Both the position numbers and the translations under genes were made by a program. Below are positions 30,046 through 41,677 of a stretch of 64,000 nt of DNA, piece after piece (the stretch's first letter is position 1; each line of letters begins with the position of its first letter). The stretch covers positions 868,001 through 932,000 of the forward strand of contig NZ_LT840186.1 in NCBI RefSeq assembly GCF_900177485.1, read 5' to 3'. Under the pieces are notes generated by a model that worked only from the letters and a program-made list of their open reading frames with translations, was not told where the DNA came from and made no database searches. This DNA comes from Candidatus Pelagibacter sp. HIMB1321. Lineage in GTDB: Bacteria > Pseudomonadota > Alphaproteobacteria > Pelagibacterales > Pelagibacteraceae.

Positions 30046-31334
30046 ATCTCAAAAGGATTCTCAACAAGTATCGTATCATCTCTCTCTGGACTAGTTGAGA
30101 TGCTAGATATTTTTGCACCAATAAATTCCTCGATTGCAAAAATATATTTTTTTGCATTATCTGGTAAATCATTAATATTTTTAATTCCATTTGTCGAAGT
30201 TTTCCATCCTGAAAAAGTTTTATAAATAGGTTTAATTTTTAATTGATCTTCAACAGCTGCAGGTAAATAATCTATTTTTTTTCCATCTAAATCGTACTCT
30301 ACACAAATTTTAATCTCATCTAACTCATCTAATACGTCAAGTTTGGTAAGTGCTATACCGTCAATACCTGAAACTTTCATAGTTTGTCGTACTAAAACTC
30401 CATCAAACCAACCGCATCGTCTTTTTCTACTTGTAACTGTACCAAATTCTTTGCCTCTAGTTCCTAGTAGTTCTCCTATATCATCTAATAGTTCTGTTGG
30501 AAATGGTCCCTCTCCGACTCTGGTTGTGTAAGCTTTTGTTATACCAAGAACATAATTAATTGAGTTTGGCCCACAACCAGTACCAGTAGCAGCACTCGAA
30601 GCTACAGTGTTTGAAGATGTAACAAACGGATAAGTGCCATGATCTACATCAAGCAAGATACCTTGAGCACCCTCAAATAAAATTCTTTTCTTTTGTTTTT
30701 TAAATTGATCAATCTTTAACCATACTGGTTGAGAAAATTTTAGTATTTCTGGAGCTATTTTTAATAAATCTTTTTTTAATTGATCTTTTTCAAAAATTTT
30801 TTTTCCTAAACCTTTTCTGATTGCATTATGGTGCAATAAAACTGTTTCTAGCCTCTGATCTAAATTTTTTTCAGATCTTAAATCCATAACTCGGATTGAG
30901 CGTCTACCCACTTTGTCCTCATAAGCAGGACCAATTCCTCTTCTAGTGGTTCCAATTTTACTTTTTCCAGCAGCATCTTCTCTTATTTCATCCATCTCTC
31001 TATGGAATGGCAAAATTAAATTTGCTGCTTCAGATATCATTAAGTTTTCTGGACTTACATCTACACCTTTTTGCTTAATCTCTTCTATTTCATCCAAAAG
31101 AGCCCATGGATCAATAACCACTCCATTACCAATAACTGATGTTTTGTTTTTTCTAACGATGCCTGAAGGTAAAAGTCGAAGCTTATATGTCACTCCATCA
31201 ATTACAAGAGTATGGCCAGCATTATGGCCACCTTGGAACCTTATTACTACATCAGCTTGTTCTGATAACCAATCGACTATTTTTCCCTTACCTTCATCTC
31301 CCCACTGTGAACCAACAACTACAATATTTTTCAT
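30042..31334 (-). CDS. purA: Adenylosuccinate synthetase
   Basis: Joins IMP and aspartate using GTP on the way to AMP. The start [19 protein letters not shown] carries the GTP/catalytic loop with the catalytic Asp. [28 protein letters not shown] and [23 protein letters not shown] are family signatures. Length 430 is normal. Its start overlaps the thiD stop by one base. Confidence 0.98.
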   Translation of the reverse strand: MKNIVVVGSQWGDEGKGKIVDWLSEQADVVIRFQGGHNAGHTLVIDGVTYKLRLLPSGIVRKNKTSVIGNGVVIDPWALLDEIEEIKQKGVDVSPENLMISEAANLILPFHREMDEIREDAAGKSKIGTTRRGIGPAYEDKVGRRSIRVMDLRSEKNLDQRLETVLLHHNAIRKGLGKKIFEKDQLKKDLLKIAPEILKFSQPVWLKIDQFKKQKKRILFEGAQGILLDVDHGTYPFVTSSNTVASSAATGTGCGPNSINYVLGITKAYTTRVGEGPFPTELLDDIGELLGTRGKEFGTVTSRKRRCGWFDGVLVRQTMKVSGIDGIALTKLDVLDELDEIKICVEYDLDGKKIDYLPAAVEDQLKIKPIYKTFSGWKTSTNGIKNINDLPDNAKKYIFAIEEFIGAKISSISTSPERDDTILVENPFEI

Positions 31335-32146
31335 TACTTATAAAATCTATTTAACTCAATTGAATTTAGGTGGTTTATTGGACCATTACCTTTTCCAATT
31401 TTTGGGTTTGTTAATATTGCAGAATTTACATATTTAATTCCAAGCTCACAAGATTTCTTTAGAGCTTTTCCACATGAGAAAAATGAAGTGATTGCTGTTG
31501 ACAAAGTACAACCAGTACCATGAGTGTTAAAAGTTTTTATTCTCTTACTATTAAATATTTCAATCTCTTCTTTATTTACAAAAATATCATGAACTTTTTT
31601 AGCCTCTAAATGACCACCTTTAATTAGAATATTTGATGCACCGGCTTGAATCAATTTATGAGCTGCAAATATCATATCCTCTTTAGAATTTATTTTTACA
31701 CCTGTTAGAATTTCAGCTTCTGGAATATTTGGTGTAATCAAAGAAACTTCTCTTAAAAGTTTTTTTTTCATCAATTGAATAGCATCATCACTGATTAGTT
31801 TAGCACCACCTTTAGCAACCATCACTGGATCTAAAATAATATTTTTTATTTTTAATTTTTTTAATGAAAGAATAACTTTTTTAATAACTTCAGGTGAGTG
31901 TAGCATACCAATTTTTATAGCATCTGGTCTAATATCTTTTCCTGTATGAATAATTTGATCATATATTTCTTGAGGCGGTAAAGGTACTACTGACTTTACG
32001 CCTTTGGTATTTTGCACTGTCACAGCTGTTATCGCTGTCATTGCATAAGAACCTAAGCAAGTTGCAGTTTTTATATCTGCCTGAATACCAGCACCACCTG
32101 ATGAGTCAGAACCTGCTATTATTAAAATTTTTGATTTTATTTTCAA
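31334..32146 (-). CDS. thiD: Hydroxymethylpyrimidine (phosphate) kinase
   Basis: Ribokinase-like enzyme that phosphorylates HMP and HMP-P for thiamine synthesis. The N-terminus reads [21 protein letters not shown], the ThiD signature, and the C-terminal anion hole [14 protein letters not shown] carries the catalytic Cys/base region. Length 270 fits. It abuts glmM and overlaps purA by one base. SAR11 cells are known to need external HMP, which a retained thiD would allow them to use. Confidence 0.95.
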   Translation of the reverse strand: MKIKSKILIIAGSDSSGGAGIQADIKTATCLGSYAMTAITAVTVQNTKGVKSVVPLPPQEIYDQIIHTGKDIRPDAIKIGMLHSPEVIKKVILSLKKLKIKNIILDPVMVAKGGAKLISDDAIQLMKKKLLREVSLITPNIPEAEILTGVKINSKEDMIFAAHKLIQAGASNILIKGGHLEAKKVHDIFVNKEEIEIFNSKRIKTFNTHGTGCTLSTAITSFFSCGKALKKSCELGIKYVNSAILTNPKIGKGNGPINHLNSIELNRFYK

Positions 32147-33472
32147 TTATATCAACTTATTAGTTATTATTTTTATAGATGTTTTTAAAAGATTAATATT
32201 TTCACTTTCACCCATTACTCTGATTACAGGTTCAGTTCCTGATTTTCGCACTAAAATTCTTCCTTGACCTTTTATAATTTCTTTAGCAAATTTAATTGCT
32301 TTTTTTACTTTTGGTTCGTTTAGAACATTTTCTTTATTACATTTAATATTCTCTAAAATCTGAGGTGTTTTTTTGAAAACATTAAAAAAAGTACTAGCTT
32401 TTATTTTTTCATTTAATGCTTTAACTGCCTCAATAGCAACTAATAGACCATCACCAGTTGTGGCATATTTACCAAGAATAATATGTCCAGATTGTTCGCC
32501 ACCTAAATTAAATTTATTTTTTTGCATAAGTTCTTTAACATACTTATCTCCAACTTTGGCTCTTATAAACTTTATGTTATTTTGTTTAAAAAATTTTTCT
32601 AATCCATAGTTAGACATTAAAGTTCCTACCACTCCTCCTTTTAAAATTTTCTTCCTTTTCCATTGTAAAGCAATTGCTGCTATTATTTGATCTCCATCAA
32701 TGATTGAGCCTTTCTCATCGCACATAATTATTCTATCTGCATCTCCATCAAAGGATATTCCAAGATTTGCTTTATGTTTTATTACATTTTTCTGGATTAA
32801 TTCAGGATATGTTGAGCCACATTTTTTATTTATATTAATACCATTTGGCTTATCACCTATAACTATGATTTTAGCATTTAATGATTTAAATAATTTCGGT
32901 GCTGCCTTGTAACCAGCTCCATTTGCGCAATCTAATACTATTTTAATTTTTTTAAGATTGATTTTTTTATTAATTCTTTTTTTTATAATTTTTAAATAAA
33001 CATCTGTGCCTGTCTCTAATCGCTTAACTCTACCAAGCAAATTATTAAAGGTTAGATTTTTTCTGATATCTTGATCAATTAATTTTTCTATTTTATTCTC
33101 AATTTTATTGGACAACTTTAATCCATCAGGGCCAAACAATTTTAATCCATTATCATAAAATTGATTATGTGATGCTGTTATCATTATTCCCATATTTGCA
33201 TTCAAAAATTTTGTTAACATCGCTAATGCATTGGTAGGTAAAGGTCCCATTGTAAAAACATGCATGCCTGCTGAAGTCAAACCTGAAACTAAAGCGGGTT
33301 CCAATGAATATCCGGATAATCTTGTGTCTTTAGCAATAATTGCTGTTTGTTTTTTTTTCCTCAAATTTGTAAAATATTTGCCAGCTGCTAAACCAAATTT
33401 AAAAAACATATCACCATTAATATGTTTACTATTAACTCTGCCTCTTATCCCGTCTGTACCAAAATATTTCAT
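32147..33472 (-). CDS. glmM: Phosphoglucosamine mutase
   Basis: Converts glucosamine-6-phosphate to glucosamine-1-phosphate for UDP-GlcNAc and hence peptidoglycan and LPS. Starts KYFGTDGIRGRVN; the phosphoserine loop is GIMITASHNQFYDNGLKLFG; the metal loop is DGDADRIIMCDE; the sugar loop GGEQSGHIIL and the C-terminal RKSGTEPVIRVMGE complete the family set. It lies after folP-ftsH, an order shared with many proteobacteria. Confidence 0.97.
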   Translation of the reverse strand: MKYFGTDGIRGRVNSKHINGDMFFKFGLAAGKYFTNLRKKKQTAIIAKDTRLSGYSLEPALVSGLTSAGMHVFTMGPLPTNALAMLTKFLNANMGIMITASHNQFYDNGLKLFGPDGLKLSNKIENKIEKLIDQDIRKNLTFNNLLGRVKRLETGTDVYLKIIKKRINKKINLKKIKIVLDCANGAGYKAAPKLFKSLNAKIIVIGDKPNGININKKCGSTYPELIQKNVIKHKANLGISFDGDADRIIMCDEKGSIIDGDQIIAAIALQWKRKKILKGGVVGTLMSNYGLEKFFKQNNIKFIRAKVGDKYVKELMQKNKFNLGGEQSGHIILGKYATTGDGLLVAIEAVKALNEKIKASTFFNVFKKTPQILENIKCNKENVLNEPKVKKAIKFAKEIIKGQGRILVRKSGTEPVIRVMGESENINLLKTSIKIITNKLI

Positions 33473-33478
33473 TATTAT

Positions 33479-34525
33479 TTATCCAATTAGTTCTTGATAT
33501 ACTTTTAAACTCTGCCTCATCTCATTAACATCATGCACTCGCAATATTTGAACACCTTGTTTCAAAGCAAACAATCCAGAGCTTATTGTTCCACCTAATC
33601 TGTTTTGACTGTCATTTTCCTTTGATATTTCCTTAATAAATCTTTTTCTAGAAATTCCAAGTAATATTGGAAATCCCAAACTATGATATATTGAAATATT
33701 TTTAAGTATCTTAAGGTTGTGATTTAAATTTTTTCCAAAACCTATACCTGGATCTAGGATAATTTTATTATGTTTTATTCCTGATTTTCTTAAATATTCT
33801 ATCTTTTGCTCAAAAAAATCATAGATGTCTAATATAACATTTTTGTATTTTGGATTTGATTGCATAACCTCAGGATCACCTAATGAGTGCTGCAAGACAA
33901 ATGGAGCATTTGATTTTCTTAAAACATTGATTGTTTCTAGGTCATAATTAAGTCCAGAAACATCATTAATGATCTTTACTCCTAACGATAAACTTTTTTT
34001 CATAATTGCAGATTTACGGGTATCAATAGAAATCAGATTATTTTTTTTAATCTTTTTTAAAACTTTATTTATTCTGCTCCATTCTAATTTTTCACTAATC
34101 GCCTTAGAACCGGGACGTGTTGACTCTCCACCAATATCAACAATACTTGCACCATTTTTAAATAACTCTAACATTTGTTTATTTGCTTTCGCAGCGCTTA
34201 TATATTTTCCACCATCAGAAAAACTATCAGGGGTAATATTTAAAACTCCCATTAGATGAGTTTTATTGAAATCTAAATTCTCAAAATTTTTGATTTTTCT
34301 TGTTATTGTTAAAAGATCTTTTTTAACTTTTAATTTTATTTTTTTTGGTAATTTATTAATTTGACTAATTGTTATCTTCTTTACTTTTTTTCTTGATATG
34401 ATTTCAATATGATCAAAAGAGATGTCTGCTCTATTGTTTAATGGTAAAGCTTTTTTTAATTTGATTTTATTTTTTGAATTTTTACCATAATAGAAATTAC
34501 ACGCTCTTGTGTAATATCTAGTCAT
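33479..34525 (-). CDS. folP: Dihydropteroate synthase
   Basis: Condenses p-aminobenzoate with hydroxymethyl-dihydropterin diphosphate in folate synthesis. The barrel begins THLMGVLNITPDSFSDGGKY near residue 90, followed by GASIVDIGGESTRPGS, ISIDTRKS, INDVSGL and DPGIGFGKN. An extension of about 85 residues before the barrel makes the protein longer (348) than the usual 280; its role is unknown. It lies between ftsH and glmM. Confidence 0.95.
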   Translation of the reverse strand: MTRYYTRACNFYYGKNSKNKIKLKKALPLNNRADISFDHIEIISRKKVKKITISQINKLPKKIKLKVKKDLLTITRKIKNFENLDFNKTHLMGVLNITPDSFSDGGKYISAAKANKQMLELFKNGASIVDIGGESTRPGSKAISEKLEWSRINKVLKKIKKNNLISIDTRKSAIMKKSLSLGVKIINDVSGLNYDLETINVLRKSNAPFVLQHSLGDPEVMQSNPKYKNVILDIYDFFEQKIEYLRKSGIKHNKIILDPGIGFGKNLNHNLKILKNISIYHSLGFPILLGISRKRFIKEISKENDSQNRLGGTISSGLFALKQGVQILRVHDVNEMRQSLKVYQELIG

Positions 34526-34531
34526 AAAATT

Positions 34532-36421
34532 TTAATGAACAATTTTAGGCTTAAGACCCATTGCACTCAAAGCAGAACCTTTTTCATCTTCAACTTTTAA
34601 ATCTTGCTTATCAGCAGGATATATATTCTTGTTAATCAAATTCTCAATTTCCTCACCAGAAAGAGTCTCATAGGTTAAAAGCGCTTTTGCGAGTTTATGA
34701 AGGTCATCAATTTTTTCTGTTAATACTTTTCTTGCTCTCTCATAGCCTTTATCAACAATTTTTCTAATTTCAGAATCCACTTTTCTAGCGGTTTCTTCAG
34801 ACATATTTTGTTGTTTTGCAACAGACCTTCCAAGAAAAACTTCTTCCTCGTTTTCTCCATAAGCAACAGGGCCAAGTTCTTTACTTAAACCTGCTTTCAT
34901 AACCATTGCTCGCGCCCTTCTTGTTGCTTGTTCTATGTCGCTTGCAGCTCCAGTTGTCACTTTATCATCTCCAAAAATTATTTCCTCAGCCACTCTTCCA
35001 CCCATTGCTATAGCTAATTGAGCATGTAGCTGTTCTCTTGTTTGTGAAAGCTCATCTCTTTCAGGTAATTGCATCACCATACCTAACGCTCTTCCTCTTG
35101 GAATAATTGTAGCTTTATGTATAGGGTAAGCTGCACTCTCATTTATCGTTACTATTGCATGGCCAGCTTCATGATAAGCTGTCAGAGTTTTTTCTTCCTC
35201 TGTCATAACCATAGATCTTCTCTCAGATCCCATCATTACTTTATCTTTTGCCTCTTCAAACTCGTTCAATGTAACTATTCTTTTATTTTTTCTAGCTGCT
35301 AATAATGCAGCTTCATTTACTAAATTGGCTAAATCAGCACCTGAAAATCCTGGAGTACCTCTTGCGATAGTTCTTAAATTCACATCTGGTGCCATCTTTA
35401 TTTTTTTTACATGCACTTTTAATATTTTTTCTCTTCCTATAATATCTGGGTTTGAGACAACTACTTGTCTATCAAATCTTCCTGGTCTTAATAAAGCAGG
35501 ATCGAGAACATCGGGTCTATTTGTTGCTGCAATGATAATTACACCCTCGTTAGTGTCAAATCCATCCATTTCAACTAACAGCTGATTTAATGTTTGTTCT
35601 CTTTCATCATTACCACCTCCCAAACCGGCTCCTCTACTTCTTCCTACTGCATCAATTTCATCTATAAAAATTATACAAGGAGAATTTTTCTTTCCTTGTT
35701 CAAACATATCTCTAACTCTTGATGCTCCTACACCAACAAACATTTCAACAAAGTCAGATCCAGAAATAGTAAAGAAAGGTACACCTGCCTCACCAGCAAT
35801 TGCTCTAGCTAATAATGTTTTACCTGTACCTGGAGGACCCACTAGCAATGCACCTCTAGGAATTTTTCCACCAAGTCTGCTAAATTTTTTAGGGTCTTTT
35901 AAAAACTCAACAATTTCCTCGACTTCTTCTTTTGCCTCTTCTACTCCTGCAACATCATTAAAAGTTACTTTACCTTTTAATTCATTCATCATTTTAGCTT
36001 TGGATCTACCAAAACCCATTGCACCACCTTTACCACCTTGCATTTGACGCATGAAAAAAATCCAAACAGCAATTAGTAATAACATTGGAAACCACGATAA
36101 AAGTACACCAAATAATGAAGGCATTTTTTCTTCAATAGGAGCAGCGGAAATACTCACGCCTTTATCTGATAATTTTTCAATCAAATTTGGATCATTTGGA
36201 GCATATGTAGAAAAACTATTTCCATTTGAATATACACCTTTTATATTATTACCTTGAATTTCTACTTTTAAAATTTCTCCATTATCAACTGATGTTAAGA
36301 ATTCTGAAAATATAATTTGATTCCCACCTCTAATATTGGACTGAGGATTTTTGAACATGTTATAAAGTCCAATAGTCAAAAAAACTATTATAGCCCACAT
36401 AGCTAAATTTTTTAAATTCAT
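34532..36421 (-). CDS. ftsH: ATP-dependent zinc metalloprotease FtsH
   Basis: Membrane-bound AAA+ protease that degrades membrane proteins and short-lived regulators such as sigma-32. Two helices (about 5-22 and 104-124) flank a periplasmic domain. The AAA module has Walker A GPPGTGKT at 195-202, Walker B IIFIDEID, and the second-region [19 protein letters not shown]. The zinc site HEAGH is at 417-421. Its partners HflK/HflC and substrate RpoH are encoded elsewhere in the window. Order tilS-ftsH-folP-glmM is conserved. Confidence 0.98.
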   Translation of the reverse strand: MNLKNLAMWAIIVFLTIGLYNMFKNPQSNIRGGNQIIFSEFLTSVDNGEILKVEIQGNNIKGVYSNGNSFSTYAPNDPNLIEKLSDKGVSISAAPIEEKMPSLFGVLLSWFPMLLLIAVWIFFMRQMQGGKGGAMGFGRSKAKMMNELKGKVTFNDVAGVEEAKEEVEEIVEFLKDPKKFSRLGGKIPRGALLVGPPGTGKTLLARAIAGEAGVPFFTISGSDFVEMFVGVGASRVRDMFEQGKKNSPCIIFIDEIDAVGRSRGAGLGGGNDEREQTLNQLLVEMDGFDTNEGVIIIAATNRPDVLDPALLRPGRFDRQVVVSNPDIIGREKILKVHVKKIKMAPDVNLRTIARGTPGFSGADLANLVNEAALLAARKNKRIVTLNEFEEAKDKVMMGSERRSMVMTEEEKTLTAYHEAGHAIVTINESAAYPIHKATIIPRGRALGMVMQLPERDELSQTREQLHAQLAIAMGGRVAEEIIFGDDKVTTGAASDIEQATRRARAMVMKAGLSKELGPVAYGENEEEVFLGRSVAKQQNMSEETARKVDSEIRKIVDKGYERARKVLTEKIDDLHKLAKALLTYETLSGEEIENLINKNIYPADKQDLKVEDEKGSALSAMGLKPKIVH

Positions 36422-36464
36422 GCGTTTAAAATAAGAATTATTCTAAATTAAACAAGAGTGAATA

Positions 36465-37487
36465 TTAGTATTCTTTAGCAATTATTACAGTCTGATTTAC
36501 CTTTTTAATAATGCAATTTGCCAAAGTTTCCTTTTTAAAAGCCCCCATTTGAATTAATTGAAGAATATAATCGATTTTCTTTCCTCTAGGAGAAAAATAA
36601 TTTCCTCCTATATTTTTTAAAGAATCTGAAAAAGATCTAAAAACCACCTCATAAGGAGTTTTAAAGAATGCTTCATTTAAAATTAATCTTTTATTTTTTT
36701 TATCAAAATACGAATTTTGTTTCTTATTTTGCTCAGTATAAAATTTAATAACTTGATCTGAACTTTTCAAATTTTTTAAGGTCAAAGATAATTTATCATT
36801 TTGGAGACCATTATTTTTAAACTTTTCAATTATTTTTCTGACTTTTATTCTTGTAAAATTAATGTTTTCATTTGATGGATCTTTAACAAAAAAATTAAAA
36901 ACATGATTTGAAATATATTCCAATTGTTTTTTTTCAAATTCAAGCAGTGGTCTGATTAAGGTTATCTCATTAATGGTTGTTTTTTTTTCAAGAGAAACTA
37001 ATCCTCTTAAGCCGCTACCTCTTATCATTCTTATAAAAAAGTTTTCAATCAAATCTTCTGAATGATGTCCCAAAATCAAATTTGAAATTTTTGAACTTTT
37101 GCATTCTGAAAATAATAATTTATACCTTTTTTTTCTTGCTAAAGATTGAATATTGCTCGAAGGTTTTTTTCCTCTCCAGGTAAGTATTTCAAGATTAATA
37201 GCAAAATTTCGTAAAATTTTTTTTACTTTTTTGGCTTCTAATTCCGATTCCCTTCTTAACCTGTGATCAACAATAAAATATTTACAGATTAAATTATATT
37301 TAAGTGCAAAAATCTTAGTAAGAAAAGCTAAAGCAAGACTATCTGGACCTCCTGATATGGCTACAGCAAAATTTTCTTTAATTTGAAAATTTTTTTCAAA
37401 TTTTTTAAATAAATCTTTTATTTTTTTGTTAGATAATTTTAATGCTAAGTTATGAGTTTTGGTTACATTCAAATTTTTGAGACTCAT
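36465..37487 (-). CDS. tilS: tRNA(Ile)-lysidine synthase
   Basis: Modifies C34 of the CAU-anticodon tRNA-Ile to lysidine. The PP-loop AVAISGGPDSLALAFL is followed by DHRLRRES, LGHHSEDLIENFFIRMIRGSG and LIRPLLEFEKKQLE, all TilS signatures. The frame is open to an ATG at 37544, which would overlap cpoB by 95 bases; the ATG at 37487 (MSLKNLNV) gives a 38-base overlap and a more usual N-terminus. Neither has a clear Shine-Dalgarno. Confidence 0.9.
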   Translation of the reverse strand: MSLKNLNVTKTHNLALKLSNKKIKDLFKKFEKNFQIKENFAVAISGGPDSLALAFLTKIFALKYNLICKYFIVDHRLRRESELEAKKVKKILRNFAINLEILTWRGKKPSSNIQSLARKKRYKLLFSECKSSKISNLILGHHSEDLIENFFIRMIRGSGLRGLVSLEKKTTINEITLIRPLLEFEKKQLEYISNHVFNFFVKDPSNENINFTRIKVRKIIEKFKNNGLQNDKLSLTLKNLKSSDQVIKFYTEQNKKQNSYFDKKNKRLILNEAFFKTPYEVVFRSFSDSLKNIGGNYFSPRGKKIDYILQLIQMGAFKKETLANCIIKKVNQTVIIAKEY

Positions 37488-38427
37488 ATTTAGCTTTTTG
37501 GATAACAGATTGATTTGCTTTTGGATATTGTTTTTCAACACCATTAATCATTTTACATCCTTGATCCTTTTCTCCAATTTGCACCATCGAAACTCCTAGT
37601 TTAAGTAAATTTACTGGAGCTTTTTCACCCTGTGGATATTTTTGATATCCCTCTAAATAAGCTGCTGCCGCATCTGTATATAATTGTCTAATTCTAAAAG
37701 TTTCAGCATACCAATATTGAGCGTTACCAGCTAACTGATGCTCTGGATTAGATACAACAAATTCTCTAAAGGCTCTTTCTGCTGTTGGATAATCCCCAAC
37801 TTTTAAGAAACTAGTTGCAAATTCATATTGCTTAGCTGGAGATTCATTGGGCAAAATTTTTTCCTCTGCCTGAAAAGTTTCAGTAACTATAGAAGCAGTC
37901 GTTTCGACTGACTCAATTTTTTGAGATGTTTCATTTGAGGCTGTATCTTTATATGATATGGAACCTAAATCTTGTGGTGTTGACGAACCAGGTAAAATAT
38001 TTTCCTGCGCTGTATTTTTTGTAATAGTTTTTATTCCCTCACCAGAATTCATAGCCGTTTCTATATCTTGAAATCTAATTTGATTGTCTGCTTGAACTTT
38101 TGATAATCTATTAGATAATTTATCAAGTTTAAAATTTATTTCTTCAAACTTATTTGTAAGCTGTTGAAATTGATTTTCGATCTCTGAAAGTTTTAATAAA
38201 TGTCTAGTTAAAACATCTTCTGAGTTATTTTCAAAATTTGACGAAGTTGATATGTTATTATTAAGTTCTATTGAACCTGAATAAACTGCTTTTTCTAATG
38301 TCTTTATATCTTTTTGAATTAATTCTAGTGTTTCGTAAATATTATGGTTATCAGCTAATAAACTTTGCGCCCCAAAAAAATTTAATAAGATTAATGAATT
38401 AATTAAAAATAACTTTTTAAGTCTCAT
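37450..38427 (-). CDS. cpoB: Tol-Pal system coordinator (CpoB/YbgF), TPR protein
   Basis: A signal peptide (residues 1-26) precedes a coiled coil at about 75-120 (LLKLSEIENQFQQLTNKFEE) and C-terminal TPR repeats containing SPAKQYEFATSFLKVGDYPTAERAF and AGNAQYWYAETFRIRQ, the YbgF layout. In other bacteria it links the Tol machine to peptidoglycan synthesis. It follows pal, separated by a terminator, and overlaps tilS. Confidence 0.93.
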   Translation of the reverse strand: MRLKKLFLINSLILLNFFGAQSLLADNHNIYETLELIQKDIKTLEKAVYSGSIELNNNISTSSNFENNSEDVLTRHLLKLSEIENQFQQLTNKFEEINFKLDKLSNRLSKVQADNQIRFQDIETAMNSGEGIKTITKNTAQENILPGSSTPQDLGSISYKDTASNETSQKIESVETTASIVTETFQAEEKILPNESPAKQYEFATSFLKVGDYPTAERAFREFVVSNPEHQLAGNAQYWYAETFRIRQLYTDAAAAYLEGYQKYPQGEKAPVNLLKLGVSMVQIGEKDQGCKMINGVEKQYPKANQSVIQKAKYESQKFECNQNS

Positions 38428-38455
38428 TACATTTAGTTATGTTTATAATGATGGC

Positions 38456-38496
38456 AAAAAAAAGACCCCTTAACCTAACTTGGTGTAAGGGGTCTT
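38456..38496 (-). terminator. Rho-independent terminator after pal
   Basis: An 11-bp perfect stem (TAAGGGGTCTT at 38486-38496 with AAGACCCCTTA at 38462-38472, plus-strand coordinates) with a 13-base loop is followed on the minus strand by a run of eight T. It should end tol-pal transcripts before cpoB. It is the clearest intrinsic terminator seen in the window. Confidence 0.92.
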
Positions 38497-38516
38497 AAAA
38501 TTTTTAGAAATATTTA

Positions 38517-38996
38517 TTAATTTGCTTTAACCGTAACGGCTCTTCTATTTTTTGACCAGGCTAGTGGGTTAGATCCTGAATCAACTGGTCTCTCTTTACC
38601 ATAACTTAGAACAGAGATTCTGTCAGAAGAAATACCATAGGTCATTAGGTAATCTTTAGCAGCATTTGCTCTTCTTTCTCCTAACGCTAAGTTATATTCT
38701 CTTGTACCTCTTTCGTCAGCATGACCTTCAAGTACTACTGTTACATCTGAATTTTTTCTTAACCATGCAGCTTGTTTTCTTAAAGTCTCTCTTGAAGCAG
38801 TCGTTAAAACTGATTCATTCGTTGCAAAGAAAACTCTATCTGGAACACCTGATGCTAAATATTCAACTGTATCTGTTCCTGTGTAAACATCACTCTGCAT
38901 TTGTCCTGTTGTAACTTTTTTTGTTGCACAAGCACTTAGTGCAAAACAAGCTAACAGAATTAAAAGCGTATTTTTTAAAATTTTGTTTAATTTCAT
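38517..38996 (-). CDS. pal: Peptidoglycan-associated lipoprotein
   Basis: A lipoprotein signal peptide ends in the lipobox LSAC with Cys23 as the lipid attachment site. The OmpA-like domain binds peptidoglycan: VVLEGHADERGTREYNLALGERRA and GISSDRISVLSYGKERP. Length 159 is normal. It follows tolB and carries the strong terminator downstream. Confidence 0.97.
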   Translation of the reverse strand: MKLNKILKNTLLILLACFALSACATKKVTTGQMQSDVYTGTDTVEYLASGVPDRVFFATNESVLTTASRETLRKQAAWLRKNSDVTVVLEGHADERGTREYNLALGERRANAAKDYLMTYGISSDRISVLSYGKERPVDSGSNPLAWSKNRRAVTVKAN

Positions 38997-39080
38997 TATT
39001 GCTCCTTAATCAATATTTCTAAATATTATAATTTCACACCTAACTAGACGTTTCAAGCTTAAAAATCAAGTGTTTTAGGA

Positions 39081-40433
39081 TTAATTAGTTAATAATGATG
39101 ACCATGATGGGTCAGAACCATCTGATGGTGTTTTTACCATTCTCTCATTATAACCTGTTAGATCAATAGACCATAATTTAGCCGAAAATCCCTCTCCATT
39201 AGCATCTGTTTTTGTTTCTCTATAAAAAATTAAAACTCTTCCATTTGGAGACCACGAGGGAGCCTCTTGATAAAAATTTTCCGTTAGCAGTCTTTCGCCA
39301 GTTCCATCTGTCCTCATCACACCAATATAAAATTTACCTTTATGTAGTTTTGTAAATGCTATTAAGTCACCCCTAGGAGACCAAACAGGTGTTCCATAAA
39401 TTCCATTTCCAAAAGAAATTCTCTTAACATTACTGCCGTCAGCTCTCATGACATATATTTGCTGATAACCACTTCTATCAGAATTAAAACAAATAAACTT
39501 TCCATCAGGTGAATATGATGGTGAGGTGTCTATAGAAGGATGATTGGTAATTTTTTCTACAATTCTATTTTCAAGATCCATTGTATAAATATCAGAATTT
39601 CCATCCTTAGCAAAACTCATAATAATTTTTTTTCCATCAGGAGAAAAACGTGGTGCAAAAGTCATACCTGGAAAATCTCCCACAACCTCTTGCATGCCAG
39701 TTTCAATATCTAAAAGATAAACTCGAGGTAAATTTCTAAAATAAGATAGATATGTTACCATTTGGCTAGTTGGATTAAATCTTGGTGTTAAAACCAATTC
39801 ATTACCTAGAGTTAAAAATTTATTATTTGCACCATCTTGATCCATTATAGCTAGTTTTTTTATTCTATTAGTTTTTGGTCCTTCCTCAGCTACATAAATA
39901 ATTCTTGTATCAAAATATCCTTTTTCACCAGTCAATCTTTCATATACTTTATCAGAAATTATATGACCAACCCTTCTCCAGTTAGTTGGAACAGTTGTAA
40001 AAGCAAGAGCCAACATTTCTTTACCAGCTAATACATCCCATAATCTAAATTCTACTCTTAATTTGTCCTCAACATTAGTCACTTTACCTGTAATTAATGC
40101 TTGGGCTTTAATTAAATTCCAATCTTCAAATCTAGGTTTTAAGTTTGCAATATCAGGAGCTTGTAAAAAAGCATCTTTATTAAGTGGATTAAACAGTCCT
40201 GAGGTTCTTAAATTGTTCTCAACAATTATAGAGATCTCATCACCAATATTTTTTTTCTTAAGTAGTTTTTCGAAACGTTTTTTTGATTCATCATCTATTG
40301 ATAATGGAGATACTGCTAAAGGAAGTGGGTTTAGATTTCCTCTTGTAATATCTACTTCAATTAAACTGTAAGATTTTATTATTGTTAGTAATAGTATTGA
40401 AATTGACAATAAGATAAACTTTAAGTTTTTCAT
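39081..40433 (-). CDS. tolB: Tol-Pal system beta-propeller protein TolB
   Basis: An N-terminal signal peptide (about 1-23) is followed by the TolB N-domain and a six-bladed propeller with repeated PD40 motifs such as [24 protein letters not shown] and [25 protein letters not shown]. Periplasmic hub linking Pal to TolA. It starts 2 bases after tolA; length 450 is typical. Confidence 0.97.
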   Translation of the reverse strand: MKNLKFILLSISILLLTIIKSYSLIEVDITRGNLNPLPLAVSPLSIDDESKKRFEKLLKKKNIGDEISIIVENNLRTSGLFNPLNKDAFLQAPDIANLKPRFEDWNLIKAQALITGKVTNVEDKLRVEFRLWDVLAGKEMLALAFTTVPTNWRRVGHIISDKVYERLTGEKGYFDTRIIYVAEEGPKTNRIKKLAIMDQDGANNKFLTLGNELVLTPRFNPTSQMVTYLSYFRNLPRVYLLDIETGMQEVVGDFPGMTFAPRFSPDGKKIIMSFAKDGNSDIYTMDLENRIVEKITNHPSIDTSPSYSPDGKFICFNSDRSGYQQIYVMRADGSNVKRISFGNGIYGTPVWSPRGDLIAFTKLHKGKFYIGVMRTDGTGERLLTENFYQEAPSWSPNGRVLIFYRETKTDANGEGFSAKLWSIDLTGYNERMVKTPSDGSDPSWSSLLTN

Positions 40434-40435
40434 AA

Positions 40436-41245
40436 TTAACCTTCTAACATTTCCCTTGCATCAAAATTTAATTGTAGCTCTTTCCATCTTTCATAACCAG
40501 TTGTTGGTACTCTTAAAGGTTGACACAATTTAACAGCTCTAAGTGCACTTTCAGCTAAAACTTTATAAAATCCCTGTCCAGGCCTATTCATTCTAGCATG
40601 ATCTAAAATTTCAGATTTGCTAACAGATCCATCAGGTTTTAATTCAAGTTTAATTCTCACTAATAAATTTTCATTATAAGGTAAACCAAGTGGAATACTC
40701 CAACAACCAAAAATCTGCGCTTTTAATGCGTCTTCTTCACTTAAAGTAAGTCCTGTATTTTCAAAATTTTTAACCTGATCTTGAGTAACTTGGTCTGTCT
40801 TATTTACCTCTAAAGCTGTTTCCTCTTTAGATTTATCTATTAATGCAGCAATATTATTAGGATCAAATAATTCTTCTTTTTCAAACTCAGATACTTGTTT
40901 TACTTCATTATCAACTTTCTCTGGATTTTGAGTATCATCTTTTACTTTCTCAACCTTTTTTACATTTTCTTCTGGCATTGGAACAGAATCTGGTTTTTTC
41001 TTCTTAACTTTCTTGGGAGGGGCTTGCTCAGAAACTAATTTCTTCTCTTTTTCCTTAACTTTCTCAATAATTTTCTTAGCTTTTGGAGCAAAAGGTATAT
41101 TAGTTTTCTCTGTGATTTGAATTAATTCAACAGAAACTATTGGGGGTAAATCAATTGCTTTTTTAGATAAAAACGGAAGACTAATTGCTGTTAAAATTAT
41201 TATGAATAAATGAAAAACAGAAGATAAGATTATGCTTCTATTCAT
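40436..41245 (-). CDS. tolA: TolA-like energy transducer
   Basis: One N-terminal membrane helix (residues 5-25), a long Lys/Glu/Pro-rich middle region (about 50-150), and a C-terminal TonB/TolA-like domain with [28 protein letters not shown] and [17 protein letters not shown]. Its place between tolR and tolB fixes the identity. At 269 residues it is short compared with E. coli TolA. Confidence 0.93.
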   Translation of the reverse strand: MNRSIILSSVFHLFIIILTAISLPFLSKKAIDLPPIVSVELIQITEKTNIPFAPKAKKIIEKVKEKEKKLVSEQAPPKKVKKKKPDSVPMPEENVKKVEKVKDDTQNPEKVDNEVKQVSEFEKEELFDPNNIAALIDKSKEETALEVNKTDQVTQDQVKNFENTGLTLSEEDALKAQIFGCWSIPLGLPYNENLLVRIKLELKPDGSVSKSEILDHARMNRPGQGFYKVLAESALRAVKLCQPLRVPTTGYERWKELQLNFDAREMLEG

Positions 41246-41252
41246 TAAATTA

Positions 41253-41669
41253 TTACCTCTCTTTATAAGGCTCTGAAATCAACGCTACTTTAGTGAAACC
41301 GGATCCTGAAAGAAGTCCCATGATTTCTAAAACTCTTCCATAATTTATTGTTTTGTCACCTCTAACATAAATACGAGTATCTGTTCTATTTTTAGAAACA
41401 GCCAGAACTTTAGCTATTATCTTCTCATACTCAACTTTAGACTCTTGAATAAAAATTTCTCCTTTCGAATTTATAGTCAAAGTTAGTGGCTCTTGTTCTT
41501 CTGGTAATGAGTCTGCAGAACTCTCTGGCAAATCAACCTGAACACCAACAGTTAATAGGGGAGCTGTAACCATAAAAATAATTAATAAAACTAACATCAC
41601 ATCTACAAATGGTGTTACATTAATCTCACTCATTGGTTCTTTTGATGAACGATTAAATTTAAAAGCCAT
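41253..41669 (-). CDS. tolR: TolR, proton-channel subunit (ExbD family)
   Basis: The start EPMSEINVTPFVDVMLVLLIIFMVTAP contains the membrane helix with the conserved Asp that carries protons in the ExbD/TolR/MotB family. A periplasmic domain follows, ending ALISEPYKER. Length 138 fits. It lies between tolQ and tolA. Confidence 0.97.
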   Translation of the reverse strand: MAFKFNRSSKEPMSEINVTPFVDVMLVLLIIFMVTAPLLTVGVQVDLPESSADSLPEEQEPLTLTINSKGEIFIQESKVEYEKIIAKVLAVSKNRTDTRIYVRGDKTINYGRVLEIMGLLSGSGFTKVALISEPYKER

Positions 41670-41677
41670 TTGGTAAA